A stretch of 64,000 nt of DNA from Burkholderia oklahomensis C6786 (GCF_000959365.1 NZ_CP009555.1:3100001-3164000); one strand, 5' to 3'; shown: positions 17,818 through 28,568, counted from the stretch's first letter. The notes: a model not told the origin generated them from the letters alone. A program made the numbers and translations.

Positions 17818-18027
17818 ATGAAATGGACCGATTCACGCGAGATCGCGATCGCGCTCGCGGACAAGCATCCGGACGTCGATCCGCAGCGGATCAATTTTGT
17901 CGATCTGCGCCAGTGGGTGCTCGAGCTGGATGGTTTCGACGACGATCCGAAGCATTCGGGCGAGAAGATCCTCGAGGCGATCCAGGCGCACTGGATCGAC
18001 GAATCGGACTTCGACGACGAAGACTGA
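17818..18027 (+). CDS. iscX: Fe-S assembly protein IscX
   Basis: Small acidic protein that binds IscS and iron and modulates desulfurase activity. The 69-aa product begins MKWTDSREIAIALADKHPD and ends in the acidic IDESDFDDED, matching the IscX/YfhJ family (66 aa in E. coli). GGCGAGGAGG precedes ATG 17818. It is the last gene of the isc operon, which ends at a strong hairpin terminator about 240 bases later. Confidence 0.96.
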   Translation: MKWTDSREIAIALADKHPDVDPQRINFVDLRQWVLELDGFDDDPKHSGEKILEAIQAHWIDESDFDDED

Positions 18028-18266
18028 CGTGGGCCGGCGCCGATTGGCGTCGGTCGATTGGCGCGGCCGCTTGGCGGAGCGACGTGGCGCAGTCGCGCGT
18101 CGTGCGCGGATGGCGAGTGTTCGATGGCCGGATGTCGGATCGGCGTGCGCCGCAGTCGAGGTTATCGCCGCAATCGGTCGCCTGGCAGCGCAGCGGCGCG
18201 GCGAACCGGACCGTGCCGGCGTCGCGACCGCACGGCTTCGGCGAAGCCCGCCGCGATCGCACAAAG

Positions 18267-18303
18267 AAAAACGGCTCGTGATCGCCTCACGAGCCGTTTT
18301 TTC
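18267..18303. terminator. Terminator of the isc operon
   Basis: AAAAACGGCTCGTG (18267-18280), a seven-base loop and CACGAGCCGTTTTTT form a 13-pair stem with A/T flanks. It can serve the isc operon on the plus strand and the convergent glycine-zipper gene on the minus strand. The 240 bases between iscX and this site hold nothing else that I recognise. Confidence 0.9.
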
Positions 18304-18380
18304 ATGGCCGGCCGATACGGTCGGCGCGACTACCAATCGGCCGGCGGACGGCGCGCGGCCGCGACGCCGCGCGGTTCGCG

Positions 18381-19100
18381 TCACGCGCCGACGAGCGAGC
18401 CGTTCTCGACGCGCACGCGCTGGCCTTGGCCGAACGGCGGCGGGTTGTGGTACGTGAACGTACGCGTCGAGCCGTCCTGCATCTGCACCTGGACCTGATA
18501 GTCGGTTTCGCTGCGGACCTGCTTTTCGACCGCATTGCCGGCGAGGCCGCCGCCCAACGCGCCGATGATCGTCATCGCGGTGCGGCCGTTGCCGTGACCG
18601 AACTGGTTGCCGACGAGGCCGCCCGCGGCCGCGCCGCCGATCGCGCCGATCCCCGAGCTCGTGCCCGCCGTGCGCACGGGCACGATCGCGGCGACGGTGC
18701 CGCAGGTCGCGCAGTACGTCGATTGCTGCTGCTGTTGCGGATACGGCTGCTGCGCATATTGCGGCGGCTGCGGCGCGGTCGACGTGCGGTGATGATGAAC
18801 CGGGCGAGGCGCGGGCTTCGGCGCCGCTTGCGCGACCGCCTGACGTTCCGCGGCCTGCCGCTGCGCGGCTTGCGCGGCGAGTGCGGCGCTCGCGGCGGCG
18901 GCCGTGTCGACGGCCGGCTGCGACGCGATCAGCGCGGCCTGCGTCTGCGGGTTCTGCGCATCGGTGCTGCTCGCCTTCGGGAACAGGCCCGTGACGGCGG
19001 CCGTCGCGGCGAGGCTCGCGATGATGACGGCGCCCGCGGCCGTCGCGACGAGCGGATGGATGCGCTGACGTTGTTGCGTGGTGGTGTTCTGGTTGTCCAT
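18381..19100 (-). CDS. Glycine-zipper 2TM domain envelope protein
   Basis: Envelope protein of unknown exact role, 239 aa. An N-terminal hydrophobic anchor (about 20-42, VATAAGAVIIASLAATAAV) is followed by an Ala/Gln-rich region, a Pro/Gln-rich linker and a YCATCG motif. A glycine zipper comes next (GAIGGAAAGGLVGNQFG ... IGALGGGLAGNAVE), and the C-terminal domain (SETDYQVQVQMQDGSTRTF) ends in VRVENGSLVGA. The last part resembles the 17-kDa surface antigen/SlyB-type family, but there is no lipobox, so it is probably inner-membrane anchored. AGGAGAG precedes the ATG at 19100. The first ~120 residues are of low complexity. Confidence 0.85.
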   Translation of the reverse strand: MDNQNTTTQQRQRIHPLVATAAGAVIIASLAATAAVTGLFPKASSTDAQNPQTQAALIASQPAVDTAAAASAALAAQAAQRQAAERQAVAQAAPKPAPRPVHHHRTSTAPQPPQYAQQPYPQQQQQSTYCATCGTVAAIVPVRTAGTSSGIGAIGGAAAGGLVGNQFGHGNGRTAMTIIGALGGGLAGNAVEKQVRSETDYQVQVQMQDGSTRTFTYHNPPPFGQGQRVRVENGSLVGA

Positions 19101-19455
19101 TTTCGACTCTCCTGTGTCGATCGGAGTTTGTGCTTGAGTACTGACTCCGATCCCGTGCAAAGCTGCCGCACACGGTTGTGCGTTATTTTCTGGAGCTAAG
19201 TGTCGATCAAACGCCGTGGGCACGCCGTTTCAAGTTGTAACGATTCGCTGCGGAAACTTGCGTGTCAAACACTGTCAAATGCCCGCTCGCGCAAGCGGCG
19301 CAAAGGACGCGAAGAGAAGGGGACGGAAGAGGGGGGCGGCGCGGCGGCCGGGATTTACGGGCGGTTACAAACGAGGCGGGCTTGCCGCCGTCCGCCGCCG
19401 TTTTCCGCCCCGGGGAAGCGGGCGGAAAACGGGCGGAAAACGGCTCGCGCGGGGC
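19101..19455. other. Noncoding spacer with an inverted repeat, upstream of the glycine-zipper gene and downstream of lysS
   Basis: No credible gene in 355 bases. GTTTTCCGCCC (19400-19410) and GGGCGGAAAAC (19420-19430) form an inverted repeat, and a second GGGCGGAAAA follows at 19431. This may be a lysS terminator, but it lacks a T-run on the minus strand. The part nearest 19101 probably holds the promoter of the glycine-zipper gene. Confidence 0.5.
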
Positions 19456-20982
19456 TCAGTCCTCGCGGCGCAGGTGCGGGAACAGCAGCACGTCGCGAAT
19501 CGTCGGGCTGTCGGTGAGCAGCATCACGAGACGGTCGATGCCGATTCCGCAGCCGCCTGTCGGAGGCATCCCGTATTCGAGCGCGCGGATGTAGTCGGCG
19601 TCGAAGAACATCGCTTCCTCGTCGCCCGCGTCCTTCTGCTCGACCTGCTTCCTGAAGCGCGCGGCCTGGTCTTCGGGGTCGTTCAGCTCCGAGAAGCCGT
19701 TCGCGATCTCGCGGCCGGTGATGAAGAGCTCGAAGCGCTCGGTGATGCCCGGCACCGTGTCCGATTCGCGCGCGAGCGGCGACACTTCGATCGGGTAGTC
19801 GATGATGAAGGTCGGCTCCCACAGCTGCGATTCCGCGGTTTCCTCGAAGAGCGCGAGCTGCAGCGCGCCGATGCCTGCGTTCAGGAACGCCGGCTGCGTG
19901 ACGTCGACGCCGAGGCGCTTCAGTTCGCTGCGCAGGTAGGCGTCGTCCGACAACTGGCCGTCCGTGTAGTTCGGCGCGAACTTCTGGATCGCCTGCGTGA
20001 TCGTGAGCCGATGGAACGGCTTCGCGAGATCGAGCTCGCGGCCCTGGTACTGGATCGTCGCGGTGCCGAGCGCGTCGACGGCCGCCTGACGGATCAGCTG
20101 CTCGGTGAAGTCCATCAGCCAGCGGTAGTCGGTGTACGCGGCGTAGAACTCCATCATCGTGAATTCCGGGTTGTGGCGCGGCGACACGCCCTCGTTGCGG
20201 AAATTCCGGTTGATCTCGAACACGCGCTCGAAGCCGCCGACGATGAGGCGCTTCAGGTACAGCTCGGGCGCGATGCGCAGGAACATCTGCATGTCGAGCG
20301 CATTGTGATGCGTGACGAACGGCTTCGCCGCCGCGCCGCCCGGGATCGGGTGCAGCATCGGCGTCTCGACTTCCATGAAGTCGGCGTCGCTCATGAACTT
20401 GCGGATCGACGCGATCGCCTTCGTGCGCGCGCGGAACGTCGAGCGCGTCTCGGGCGTGACGATCAGGTCGACGTAGCGCTGGCGATAGCGCGTCTCCTGA
20501 TCCGCGAGGCCGTGGAACTTGTCGGGCAGCGGGCGCAGCGCCTTCGACAGCAGCCGCAGCTCCGTGCACTTCACCGACAGCTCGCCCTTGTTCGTGCGGA
20601 ACAGTACGCCGCGCGCGGCGACGATGTCGCCCAGGTCCCATTTCTTGAACGCGTCGTAGGTCTCGGCGCCGACGTCGGCCGGCGTCACGAAGAACTGGAT
20701 CTGGCCCGAGCCGTCCTGCACCGTCGCGAAACTCGCCTTGCCCATCACGCGCTTGAGCATCATCCGGCCGGCGATCGCGACTTCGAGGCTCTTCGCTTCG
20801 AGCGCTTCCTTGTCGGTGTCCGCGTATTCGGTCTGCAGATCGGCCGCATGGTGGGTCGGCTGGAAGTCGTTCGGAAAGGCGATGCCTTGGTCGCGCAGCG
20901 CGCGCAGCTTGTCGCGGCGTTCCGCGACGATCTGGTTTTCGTCCGCTGCGACAGCGGCCTGCGGTTGGGTCGGTTCGGTCAT
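19456..20982 (-). CDS. lysS: Lysyl-tRNA synthetase, class II
   Basis: Charges tRNA-Lys. The 508-aa class II enzyme has an N-terminal OB-fold anticodon-binding domain (about 65-175) and a catalytic domain with motif 2 ([20 protein letters not shown]) and motif 3 ([15 protein letters not shown]) near the C-terminus. ATG 20982 begins [10 protein letters not shown], a usual non-conserved N-terminus. It lies 90 bases downstream of prfB on the same strand. The recJ-prfB-lysS order is also known from E. coli, which suggests an old translation-linked cluster. Confidence 0.97.
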   Translation of the reverse strand: MTEPTQPQAAVAADENQIVAERRDKLRALRDQGIAFPNDFQPTHHAADLQTEYADTDKEALEAKSLEVAIAGRMMLKRVMGKASFATVQDGSGQIQFFVTPADVGAETYDAFKKWDLGDIVAARGVLFRTNKGELSVKCTELRLLSKALRPLPDKFHGLADQETRYRQRYVDLIVTPETRSTFRARTKAIASIRKFMSDADFMEVETPMLHPIPGGAAAKPFVTHHNALDMQMFLRIAPELYLKRLIVGGFERVFEINRNFRNEGVSPRHNPEFTMMEFYAAYTDYRWLMDFTEQLIRQAAVDALGTATIQYQGRELDLAKPFHRLTITQAIQKFAPNYTDGQLSDDAYLRSELKRLGVDVTQPAFLNAGIGALQLALFEETAESQLWEPTFIIDYPIEVSPLARESDTVPGITERFELFITGREIANGFSELNDPEDQAARFRKQVEQKDAGDEEAMFFDADYIRALEYGMPPTGGCGIGIDRLVMLLTDSPTIRDVLLFPHLRRED

Positions 20983-21072
20983 GATGGTCGGGTTCGATGG
21001 TAATGCGGCGGCGGGGCGCGGCGCCGACGCGGCCGGCGCGGGGCCGGCCGGGCCGCGCCCGCGCGGGGGCGC

Positions 21073-22177
21073 TTACACGCCCTGTTTGAGGCTCGCGCCG
21101 ATGAAGTCGTCGAGGTCGCCGTCGAGGACGGCCTTCGTGTTGCTCATTTCGACGTTCGTGCGCAGATCCTTCACGCGGCTCTGATCGAGCACGTACGAGC
21201 GGATCTGGTGGCCCCAGCCCACGTCGGTCTTGCTCGATTCGAGCTTGTCCTGCTCGGCCTGGCGCTTGCGCAGCTCGGCTTCGTACAGGCGCGACTTCAG
21301 CATCGCCATCGCTTCCGCGCGGTTGCGGTGCTGCGAGCGGTCGTTCTGGCACTGGACGACGATGCCCGTCGGCATGTGCGTGATCCGCACGGCCGAGTCG
21401 GTCTTGTTGATGTGCTGGCCGCCCGCGCCCGATGCGCGGTACGTGTCGATGCGCAGATCGGCCGGGTTGACCTCGACCTCGATCGAGTCGTCGATTTCCG
21501 GATACACGAACACCGACGAGAACGACGTGTGGCGGCCGCCCGACGAATCGAACGGCGACTTGCGCACGAGGCGGTGGATGCCCGTTTCGGTGCGCAGGTA
21601 GCCGTACGCGTATTCGCCCGAGACCTTGATCGTCGCGTTCTTGATGCCGGCGACGTCGCCGTCGGATTCTTCGAGCACTTCCGCCTTGAAGCCCTTGCGC
21701 TCGCAGTAGCGCAGGTACTGGCGCAGCAGCATCGACGCCCAGTCGCACGCTTCGGTGCCGCCGGCGCCGGCCTGGATGTCGATGAAGCAGTTGTTCGGGT
21801 CGGCCGGGTTCGAGAACATCCGGCGGAATTCGATGTCGGCGACGCGCGCCTCGAGCTTCGCCGCGTCCTCTTCGGTCGCGACGAGCGTGTCTTCGTCGTC
21901 TTCGTCGCGGGCGAGGTCGAACAGGTCCTGCGCGTCGCGCAGGTCGCTATCGAGCGCCGTGAGCGTCATGACGACGCCTTCGAGCGACTTTTTCTCGCGG
22001 CCGAGCGCCTGGGCGTTCTTCGAGTCGTTCCAGACGTTCGGGTCTTCGAGTTGCTTGTTGACTTCGGCTAGACGTGCAGACTTGACGTCGTAGTCAAAGA
22101 TACCCCCGTAGCTCGCCCGCGCGCCGGCGCAGGTCCGCGAGGGAGCTTTCGATCGCGTTCAGACGTTCCGCTTCCAT
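21073..22177 (-). CDS. prfB: Peptide chain release factor 2 (programmed +1 frameshift)
   Basis: Release factor for UGA and UAA stops. Translation starts at ATG 22177 ([16 protein letters not shown]), runs 27 codons to ...LRGYL, meets UGA at 22096-22094, and continues only after a +1 shift that reads GAC (22095-22093) as Asp. The joined product is 367 aa (1105 bases including one skipped base), close to the 365 aa of E. coli RF2. The downstream part has the SPF anticodon-like motif ([10 protein letters not shown]) and the GGQ loop ([13 protein letters not shown]). The gene sits between recJ and lysS. An annotation starting at MTLTALDSD would miss about 70 residues. Confidence 0.97.
22093..22108 (-). 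promoter_or_regulatory. prfB programmed +1 frameshift (recoding) site
   Basis: On the minus strand the site reads CGG GGG TAT CTT TGA C: a G-rich Shine-Dalgarno-like stretch, then the slippery CTT, then the in-frame TGA that RF2 itself reads. Low RF2 favours slippage of the Leu codon to TTT and continued translation. It matches the known prfB autoregulatory site, with CGGGGG in place of AGGGGG. Confidence 0.95.
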
Positions 22178-22598
22178 GATCTTGTTCGCTTTTGACGCTT
22201 CGTGAAAAGGGGAAATTATAGCCGATCGACGGCCTCGGCCGGTACGGCGCGGCTCGCGGGGGGCGCCGATTGGAGCCGCGGCATTCGAGGCCATGCGCAG
22301 GCGGGGCGGGACGGCTGCGCGCCGATCGTGCCGATTCGATTCGTCAGGAATCCGTGACGGATCGGCGTTCGGATGCGGGCGCGCGTGGCGGCATCGGGAG
22401 CGGGGCGCGGCGGGAGGCGCGCGGGGCGGGCGTCCTCGTCGCACGGCGCGTCCGCGTTCGGCGCGAGGGCAGGCGCGATGCCGCGCCGCGACGCAGCCCG
22501 TCCCGCAGGCGGCCGCGCCCGTCACGCACGGGCGATCGCGTGCATCGATGCGGCTCGTCGGCTCGGCTCGGCGCGGCTCCGACGAGCGGCGGCGCGCC
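22178..22598. other. Noncoding spacer between recJ and prfB
   Basis: 421 bases of very GC-rich sequence. Reading frames across it are low-complexity Arg/Ala-rich shadows with no family resemblance, so I call no gene. A short AT-rich patch near 22200-22225 (GGGGAAATTATAGCCG) may contain the prfB promoter on the minus strand. Confidence 0.5.
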
Positions 22599-24293
22599 CT
22601 ACGCCGCGTGCTCGACGATCAGCTGCACGCGCGTCATGCCGTTCCACGTGTCGCTCGCGAGCCGGAACGCGACCGTCGCGCGCGCGGGCAGCGGCTCGGC
22701 GTGGTTGAACCAGATCGCGTTGAAGCGCTGCCGGCCGCGCATCAACTGCAGCTTCAGGTGCTTGTCCTTGACGAGCGCCTGCGACGCCACGTCGAATTCG
22801 CCCGAGAAGAGCGGCGCCGGAAAGCCCTGGCCCCAGACGGCGGAGTCGAGCAGCTCGACGACCTGCGGCGTGAAATACGCGTCCTCGAGATCGCCGTCCG
22901 TCTCGATCACGCGCGCGAGCGCGTCGTCGGACAGCCATTCGCGCGCGACCGCCTCGAACGCGGCGGCGAAGCGCGGCACGTTCTCGGTGTCGAGCGTGAC
23001 GCCCGCCGCCATCGCGTGGCCGCCGAACGTGACGATCAGATCGGGCTCGCGTTTCGAGATCAGGTCGATCGCGTCGCGCAGATGGAAGCCGGGGATCGAG
23101 CGGCCCGAGCCCTTCACGCGCGCGCCGCTGTCGTCCGCGTGCGCGAACGTGAACGCCGGCCGGTGAAAGCGCTCCTTCAGCCGCCCCGCGACGATGCCGA
23201 TCACGCCCTGGTGCCATTCGGGGTTGAAGAGCGTGATCGTCGCCGCTTCGGCCGGGTCGACCGACGCGAGATCGGCGAGCGCCTGCTGCTGCATGCCCGC
23301 TTCGATCTCGCGCCGCTCGCGGTTCATCGCGTCGAGCTGCTGGGCGAGTTCCCACGCGCGGCCGATGTCGTCGGTCGTCAGGCATTCGATCCCGAGCGAC
23401 ATGTCCGACAGGCGGCCTGCCGCGTTCAGGCGCGGGCCGAGGCCGAAGCCCAGGTCGAAGCCGGATGCGCTGCGCGCTTCGCGCGCCGCCGCGCGAAAGA
23501 GCGCCGCGATGCCGGGCTGCATCCGGCCGTTGCGGATCCGCTGCAGGCCCTGCGCGACGAGCACGCGGTTGTTGCCGTCGAGGCGCACGACGTCGGCGAC
23601 CGTGCCGAGCGCGACGAGGTCGAGGAGGCCGTCGAGACGCGGCTCGGGGCGTGCGTCGCCGAACGCGCCGCGCGCGCGCAGCTCGGCGCGCAGCGCGAGC
23701 AGCACGTAGAACATCACGCCGACGCCCGCGATGTGCTTGCTCGGAAACGCGCAGCCCGGCTGGTTCGGATTGACGATCGCGCGCGCGGCGGGCAGCGTGT
23801 CGCCGGGCAGGTGATGATCGGTGACGAGCACGTCGATGCCGCGCGCGTTCGCGGCCGCGACGCCGTCGACGCTCGCGATCCCGTTGTCGACGGTGATCAG
23901 CAGATCGGGCTTGCGCGCGGCGGCGAGCTCGACGATCTCGGGCGTCAAGCCATAGCCGTACTCGAAGCGGTTCGGCACCAGGTAGTCGATCGTCGCGCCG
24001 AACATTCTCAGGCCGCGCACGGCGACCGCGCATGCGGTCGCGCCGTCGCAGTCGTAGTCGGCGACGACGAGCATCTTGCGGCCGGCCTCGAGCGCGTCCG
24101 CGAGCAGCGCGGCGGCGTTGGCGCAGCCTTTCAACTGCGCGGGCGGCACGAGGCGCGACAGCGCGGTCTCGATGTCGGCGGGCGACGTGATCCCGCGCGC
24201 CGCATAGAGGCGGGCGAGCACGGGATGCAGTCCGTGGCGGGCGAGCGCGTCGAGCGCGGCGGGGGCGGCTGAGCGGGTGACGATGTGGGTCAT
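22599..24293 (-). CDS. recJ: Single-stranded-DNA-specific 5'-3' exonuclease RecJ
   Basis: Degrades single-stranded DNA 5' to 3' in RecF-pathway recombination and mismatch repair. The 564-aa protein has the DHH-family motifs VVADYDCDGATA (near 75) and VTDHHLPGD (near 157), the GLGPRLNAAGR motif, and the DHHA1 signature TFGGHAMAAG near 415. A C-terminal OB-like domain follows. Length fits RecJ (577 in E. coli). Its start is 15 bases from the stop of the preceding minus-strand gene at 24309, suggesting cotranscription. The mismatch-repair gene mutS is about 28 kb away in this window. Confidence 0.96.
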   Translation of the reverse strand: MTHIVTRSAAPAALDALARHGLHPVLARLYAARGITSPADIETALSRLVPPAQLKGCANAAALLADALEAGRKMLVVADYDCDGATACAVAVRGLRMFGATIDYLVPNRFEYGYGLTPEIVELAAARKPDLLITVDNGIASVDGVAAANARGIDVLVTDHHLPGDTLPAARAIVNPNQPGCAFPSKHIAGVGVMFYVLLALRAELRARGAFGDARPEPRLDGLLDLVALGTVADVVRLDGNNRVLVAQGLQRIRNGRMQPGIAALFRAAAREARSASGFDLGFGLGPRLNAAGRLSDMSLGIECLTTDDIGRAWELAQQLDAMNRERREIEAGMQQQALADLASVDPAEAATITLFNPEWHQGVIGIVAGRLKERFHRPAFTFAHADDSGARVKGSGRSIPGFHLRDAIDLISKREPDLIVTFGGHAMAAGVTLDTENVPRFAAAFEAVAREWLSDDALARVIETDGDLEDAYFTPQVVELLDSAVWGQGFPAPLFSGEFDVASQALVKDKHLKLQLMRGRQRFNAIWFNHAEPLPARATVAFRLASDTWNGMTRVQLIVEHAA

Positions 24294-24308
24294 GCGAAGC
24301 GGTTGTCG

Positions 24309-25391
24309 TTATTCGAACAGGGAGGCGAGCGTGCGGCGGCGCCAGAATTTGCGCAGATCGCCGCGCGTCGCGGCGAGCGTCGCGGTGCTCGTGTCGCCGC
24401 AGAGCGTGAGCGTGAGCTCGCCGATGCGGCCTTGCGCGAGCGCGTCGAGCGCGGGCGCGAACCAGTCGCGCTCGAGCGCGGCGAGCGCGTCGTGCCAGCG
24501 CGCCCAGTCCTGCTCGATGAACGGCGCCGTCAGCGCATCGAGCTCGATAAGCGTCGTGTCGCTCGATTGCGACGCGGCGCCGGCGCCGGCGGCGAGCGCG
24601 TCGAACGCGGCGGGCGGCTCGCCCGCGGCCGAACCCGCCGCAAGCGCGAGCCCGCGTGCGCCGGGCGAGCGCGACAGCACGCGCGCGAACGGACTCGTCA
24701 CCGGCTTCATCGCGCCTTGCGCGTGGAACCAGATCGAATTGACGGCAGGGTAGCCGCGCGCTTCGCGCGCCTCGTTGACGGGATGCTGGAACCACGCCAT
24801 CTGCACTTCGTTCTGCAGCTTCATCCATGTGCGCGAGCGTTCGCCCGTCTGCGTCTCGTGCGGCAGCCAGATCTCGATGTTGCGTCCGCTCGCGCGCAGC
24901 GGCGCGGCGCCCGCGAGCCCGGCGAGCTGCGGGCTCGACAGATACCAGCGCGATGCCCGCGGCGCCTGCAGCTTCACGCCGAGCTCCTCGATCAGCGGGC
25001 GCGCCGTGTCGAGGAGCGCGGCGGCTTCGTCGTCGCCGATCTCGAGCGACGCGGGATCGATCAGCACGAGGTGATCGGTCGCGATCCGCACGTGCACGGG
25101 CTCGACGCACGCCCATGTGTCGTCGCCCGGCGTGCCGCCGTCGGCGACGAGCATGTACGGCGCGAGCGGCGCGTCGTCGGCGTCGGCGGGAATCGCGCCG
25201 AACTGGCGCGCGAGCCAGCGTTCGTTCGGCAGCGTGCGCTGGAAATCTTCGCCGACCGTGTGTTCGACGAGGCGCGCGCGCGCGAGAAGCTTGTCGAGCG
25301 CGGGGCTGTCGAGCGTGTGGAGGGAAGACGCGGCGTCGGCGGCCGACGGCAGCGCGAAAGGCACGAGGAGGTGAAGACGTTGGGCGCGCAT
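24309..25391 (-). CDS. Uncharacterised protein of the COG4255 type (sometimes labelled phosphoglycerate mutase)
   Basis: Function unknown. The 360-aa product resembles, from memory, a beta-proteobacterial family (COG4255) often annotated as phosphoglycerate mutase without proof. Visible features are RLHLLVPFALP at the start, NERWLARQFG, an acidic central part, CVEPVHVRIATDHLVLID, SRWYLSS near the middle, and NSIWFHAQGAMKP. I see no phosphatase or kinase active-site motif and no signal peptide. It directly precedes recJ with 15 bases between them. The chosen ATG 25391 begins RAQRLHLL; an ATG at 25403 is an alternative. The label phosphoglycerate mutase should not be taken as a function. Confidence 0.8.
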   Translation of the reverse strand: MRAQRLHLLVPFALPSAADAASSLHTLDSPALDKLLARARLVEHTVGEDFQRTLPNERWLARQFGAIPADADDAPLAPYMLVADGGTPGDDTWACVEPVHVRIATDHLVLIDPASLEIGDDEAAALLDTARPLIEELGVKLQAPRASRWYLSSPQLAGLAGAAPLRASGRNIEIWLPHETQTGERSRTWMKLQNEVQMAWFQHPVNEAREARGYPAVNSIWFHAQGAMKPVTSPFARVLSRSPGARGLALAAGSAAGEPPAAFDALAAGAGAASQSSDTTLIELDALTAPFIEQDWARWHDALAALERDWFAPALDALAQGRIGELTLTLCGDTSTATLAATRGDLRKFWRRRTLASLFE

Positions 25392-25728
25392 GATGGTGCG
25401 CATTGTAGGCCAAACGGCGGGGCCGGTCGCCGATGTCGCGCCGCGCGCCGCATGCGCGGCGTGCATGGCGGCGTTGGTAAAATTGCGGATCGGCGCAGCG
25501 CGCGCGTCGCTCGCCGACGCACGCGGCCTGCGGCGAAGGCGCGCCCGCGGGTATCGGTCGACGCCGCATCGATCGAATCCGCCGCGCCGCCGCCGGCCGC
25601 TCCGATCCGGAACGTTTTCAGGGTCGGTTAAGCATTGTGTGGCACACTGCGCGCGTGACCGGGCAGGCCCGGTTCCTGCGCGCGGACTCGCGCAGCGCGC
25701 GGCGTCCCAACCAGCAGAAAGGATACGC
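25392..25728. other. Divergent spacer between the COG4255-type gene and the Lol permease gene
   Basis: 337 GC-rich bases between two divergent genes. TAAAATTGCGG at 25478 is an AT-rich spot, but I cannot assign promoters with confidence. AGAAAGGA (25716-25723) is the ribosome binding site of the permease gene and supports its TTG start. Confidence 0.45.
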
Positions 25729-26974
25729 TTGAAACTTCCGTACGAATGGCAGATCGGCTGGCGCTACACGCGCGCCGGCAAACGCACGACCGGCAACGGC
25801 TTCATCTCCTTCATCGCGCTCGTGTCGATGCTCGGGATCGCGCTCGGCGTCGCGGCGCTCATCGTCGTGCTGTCCGTGATGAACGGCTTCCAGAAAGAAG
25901 TGCGCGACCGGATGCTGTCGGTGCTCGCGCACGTCGAGGTCTTTTCGCCGACGGGCTCGATGCCCGACTGGCAGCTGACCGCGAAGGAGGCGCGCCTGAA
26001 TCCGTCCGTGATCGGCGCGGCGCCCTACGTCGACGCGCAGGCGCTCCTCACGCGCCAGGACGCGGTGAGCGGCGTGATGCTGCGCGGCGTCGAGCCGTCG
26101 CTCGAGCCGCAGGTGTCCGACATCGGCAAGGACATGAAGGCGGGCGCGCTCACGGCGCTCGCGCCCGGCCAGTTCGGGATCGTGCTCGGCAACGCGCTCG
26201 CGGGCAATCTCGGCGTGGGCGTCGGCGACAAGGTCACGCTCGTCGCGCCGGAAGGCACGATCACGCCGGCCGGGATGATGCCGCGCCTGAAGCAGTTCAC
26301 GGTCGTCGGCCTTTTCGAATCCGGCCATTACGAATACGACAGCTCGCTCGCGATGATCGACATCCAGGACGCGCAGGCGCTGTTCCGGCTGCCCGCGCCG
26401 ACGGGCGTGCGGCTGCGTCTCACGGACATGCAGAAGGCGCCGCAGGTCGCGCGCGAGCTCGCGCACACGCTGTCGGGCGACCTGTACATCCGCGACTGGA
26501 CGCAGCAGAACAAGACGTGGTTCTCCGCGGTGCAGATCGAGAAGCGGATGATGTTCATCATCCTGACGCTCATCATCGCGGTCGCGGCGTTCAATCTCGT
26601 GTCGTCGCTCGTGATGACCGTGACGAACAAGCAGGCGGACATCGCGATCCTGCGCACGCTCGGCGCGCAGCCGGGCTCGATCATGAAGATCTTCGTCGTG
26701 CAGGGCGTGACGATCGGCTTCGTCGGCACCGCGACGGGCGTCGCGCTCGGCTGCCTGATCGCGTGGAGCATCCCGTGGCTCATCCCGATGATCGAGCATG
26801 CGTTCGGCGTGCAGTTCCTGCCGCCGTCGGTGTACTTCATCAGCGAGCTGCCGTCCGAGCTCGTGCCGGGCGACGTGATCAAGATCGGCGTGATCGCGTT
26901 CGCGCTGTCCGCGCTCGCGACGCTCTATCCGAGCTGGCGCGGCGCGAAGGTGCGCCCCGCGGAGGCGCTGCGCT

Positions 26975-26982
<8 letters not shown>
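25729..26982 (+). CDS. lolC: Lipoprotein-releasing ABC transporter permease (LolC/LolE family)
   Basis: Inner-membrane permease that extracts outer-membrane lipoproteins for transfer to LolA. The 417-aa protein has an N-terminal transmembrane segment (about 24-48, [20 protein letters not shown]), a large periplasmic domain (50-270) and three C-terminal transmembrane segments (about 275-400), the FtsX/MacB topology. The start is TTG 25729 ([17 protein letters not shown]): AGAAAGGA lies five bases upstream and no ATG fits the family N-terminus. lolD overlaps its end by eight bases. Only one permease gene is present, so the exporter may use a homodimer (the LolF arrangement) and not a LolC-LolE pair. 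Confidence 0.93.
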
Positions 26983-27724
<742 letters not shown>

Positions 27725-27728
27725 CGCG

Positions 27729-28517
27729 ATGTGGATCGACACGCACTGCCATCTCGACGCGGCCGAGTTCGACGCCGATCGCGAGGCCGTCGCGGATGCG
27801 GCGCGGGCGGCAGGCGTGTCGCGGATCGTGATCCCGAGCGTCGGGCGCATGAATTTCGCGACGGTGCGCGAGCTCGCGCACGCGACGGAGGGCGGCGCGT
27901 ACGCGCTCGGCATTCATCCGATGTACACGCCGCATGCGCGCGACGAGGATCTCGACCGGTTGCGGATGGAGGTCGAGGCGAGCCTCGACGATCCGCGTTT
28001 CGTCGGCATCGGCGAGATCGGCCTCGACTACTTCGTGCCGGGGCTCGACGAGAACCGGCAGCAATGCTTCTATGACGCGCAGCTGCGGCTCGCGCGCGAC
28101 TTCGATCTGCCGGTCGTGTGCCACGTGCGCAAGTCGCAGGATCGCGTGCTGGCCGGGCTGCGGCGCGCGGGCGTGCGGCGCGGCATCGCGCACGCGTTCA
28201 ACGGCAGCTTCCAGCAGGCCGATGCGTATCTCGCGCAAGGGCTCAAGCTCGGCTTCGGCGGCAACGTGACGTTCGGCCGCGCGCTGCAGATCAGGCGGCT
28301 CGCCGGGCAATTGCCGCTCGACGCGCTCGTCGTCGAGACCGACGCTCCGGACATTCCTCCCGAATGGCGCTACAAGCAGCGCAACACGCCCGACCAGGTG
28401 CCGCTCATCGGCGCGGCGATCGCCGCGCTGCGCGGCATCGACGTCGCCCGACTTTCGCTATCCACTTCGGCCAACGCGCTCGCCGCGCTGCCGCGCCTCG
28501 CGCTTTCGTCCGCATAA
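27729..28517 (+). CDS. tatD: TatD family metal-dependent hydrolase (DNase)
   Basis: TIM-barrel metal-dependent nuclease of the TatD family, 262 aa, linked to 3'-5' DNA exonuclease activity and DNA repair. Metal ligands are visible: H6 and H8 in WIDTHCHLD, the glutamate in GEIGLDYF, the histidine in VCHVRKS, and the aspartate in ETDAPDIPP. The gene begins four bases after lolD, in one operon with the Lol exporter; YcfH-like TatD paralogues also sit near lol genes or holB in other proteobacteria. The paralogue (TatD, YcfH or YjjV) cannot be fixed from this alone. Confidence 0.92.
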   Translation: MWIDTHCHLDAAEFDADREAVADAARAAGVSRIVIPSVGRMNFATVRELAHATEGGAYALGIHPMYTPHARDEDLDRLRMEVEASLDDPRFVGIGEIGLDYFVPGLDENRQQCFYDAQLRLARDFDLPVVCHVRKSQDRVLAGLRRAGVRRGIAHAFNGSFQQADAYLAQGLKLGFGGNVTFGRALQIRRLAGQLPLDALVVETDAPDIPPEWRYKQRNTPDQVPLIGAAIAALRGIDVARLSLSTSANALAALPRLALSSA

Positions 28518-28568
28518 TCGATCCGTGACCAGGTGCGCCGCCCCGGCGGCGCGAAAGACGGAGGCGCG

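Noticed and set aside
21073..22177. Frameshifted pseudogene of prfB
   Set aside because: The break lies exactly at CTT TGA C with the expected Shine-Dalgarno-like element, which is the known programmed recoding site, not damage.
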